The notes under the pieces are model-generated. The model had not been told where the DNA came from. It did no database searches and saw only the letters and a list, made by a program, of their open reading frames with translations. Below, piece after piece: positions 63,490 to 64,000 of a stretch of 64,000 nt of DNA; positions within the stretch are counted from its first letter, which is position 1, and the number at the start of each line of letters is the position of its first letter. The DNA lies in IMG/VR virus record IMGVR_UViG_3300027759_000071, positions 18,227 to 82,226 of that record; one strand, 5' to 3'. Origin of the DNA: a virus. Position numbers and translations under genes: made by a program.

Positions 63490-64000
63490 ATGATAATTAT
63501 TGAGTCTATTGAAGAAATTAATGAATTAAAAGAAAAGCTGGAAACTGAAACTTCGGTTTGGTATCCATTGTGGGTAGATAATAGTAAGCATCCTTTAAAC
63601 ACTTCTCTTTCGCTCGTAGTTGTACGATGTTCAGATGGCTTATACGTTTTACCACATAAACATACAGACGCTCTATCGCTAAGTAATGAGCAAATAGAGA
63701 CCTTACTTAATACCAACGGACAAAAGTGGATATTTCAAAAAAAGAAGATATTACATACTCTTAATGTATTAGTAAATCTATATGATGTAGATTCAGCATA
63801 CTTTAGAAAGGAAGCAAAGGTAATTGATTATGAAGCCCCTTTAAATCCTCTCCTTTCAACGTTGACTCACAAAGGGTATAGAGATGATTTAATCCAATCC
63901 CTTCCTCTAATGAAGATTGTAGAAGCAATAGAACCTCAATTCGGTAAGTACTTCCATAATGAACCTTATACTCCTACACTTAAATGGTATAATGAAGTGT
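63490..64000 (+). CDS. Partial gene; possible family A DNA polymerase exonuclease region (weak)
   Basis: The frame is open from ATG 63490 to the window end (170 codons, no stop). It begins MIIIESIEEINELKEKLE, then SVWYPLWVDNSKHP, SLSLVVVRCSDGLYVLPHKHTD, KWIFQKKKILHTL, a LPLMKIVEAIEPQF segment and TPTLKWYNEV. The D-x-x-x-H-P, YVLPxxHTD and KKxxLH pattern and the later helical part recall degenerate 3'-5' exonuclease domains at the start of phage DNA polymerase I-type proteins. I cannot see a full set of exonuclease acidic residues, so this is only a suggestion. It has its own host-type promoter, unlike the structural genes, consistent with an early or replication gene. The C-terminus lies outside the window. 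Confidence 0.6.
   Translation, partial: MIIIESIEEINELKEKLETETSVWYPLWVDNSKHPLNTSLSLVVVRCSDGLYVLPHKHTDALSLSNEQIETLLNTNGQKWIFQKKKILHTLNVLVNLYDVDSAYFRKEAKVIDYEAPLNPLLSTLTHKGYRDDLIQSLPLMKIVEAIEPQFGKYFHNEPYTPTLKWYNEV

Noticed and set aside
63363-63716. 117-aa minus-strand frame
   Set aside because: It covers the tmRNA 3' end and the antisense of the last gene; the plus-strand features explain the region better.

Overview
The window reads as part of the late (structural) region of a large contractile-tailed bacteriophage. Every supported gene is on the + strand, most junctions are tight (TAATG or ATGA overlaps, or gaps of 1-3 nt), and the DNA is AT-rich. T4-type tail genes can be recognised: neck gp13/gp14-like, sheath stabiliser gp15-like, sheath gp18, tube gp19, a gp26/51-like tail assembly protein, tape measure, gp48/54-like, gp53-like and a hub protein. 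A Bacteroidota host (flavobacteria-like) is suggested by two promoters near the right end with the TTTG-N20-TAnnTTT(G) pattern typical of that phylum and by a tmRNA whose 9-residue tag has the Bacteroidota G....YA.AA layout. The host call is inference. Repeat families in the giant proteins look, from memory, like those of marine T4-like phages. Layout. 1-5077: a collagen-like fibre with a C-terminal S74-type chaperone, then a protein with poly-threonine linkers. 5131-7350: a cysteine-knuckle, glycosyltransferase-like and radical SAM/SPASM fusion enzyme. 7408-10873: neck and sheath-terminator genes plus two small unknowns. 10873-50355: about 39 kb dominated by three giant fibre or virion proteins of 5011, 4164 and 2960 aa with small accessory genes between them, including a PKD/BspA-like adhesin and a fibre-linked tail assembly chaperone. 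50381-63002: the tail module (a small unknown, sheath, tube, tail assembly chaperone with a probable frameshift extension, a small unknown, tape measure, baseplate initiator, gp53/LysM wedge, hub, small unknown). 63046-63432: a tmRNA with its own promoter and terminator. 63490 to the end: a partial gene with a strong host-type promoter and a weak resemblance to the exonuclease part of family A phage DNA polymerases. How the parts work together: the right half builds the contractile tail and baseplate, the left part caps and joins it to the head, and the giant collagen-like and repeat proteins form the fibre apparatus. The glycosyltransferase/radical SAM enzyme directly follows the poly-Thr gene and is a candidate for decorating these Thr/Ser-rich fibres. 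An octamer TATTTATA (or TATTTATT) recurs in most of the longer intergenic gaps of the structural region and is proposed as a phage late promoter; three factor-independent terminator candidates (near 50.8, 53.8 and 54.8 kb) sit just upstream of copies of it. The most noteworthy items are the glycosyltransferase-radical SAM fusion, the late-promoter octamer, the +1/-2 frameshift at the tail chaperone, a copper-site-complete cupredoxin inside a fibre protein, the ordered 22-module array with a gap-free block duplication in the 5011-aa protein, and the variant-tag phage tmRNA.
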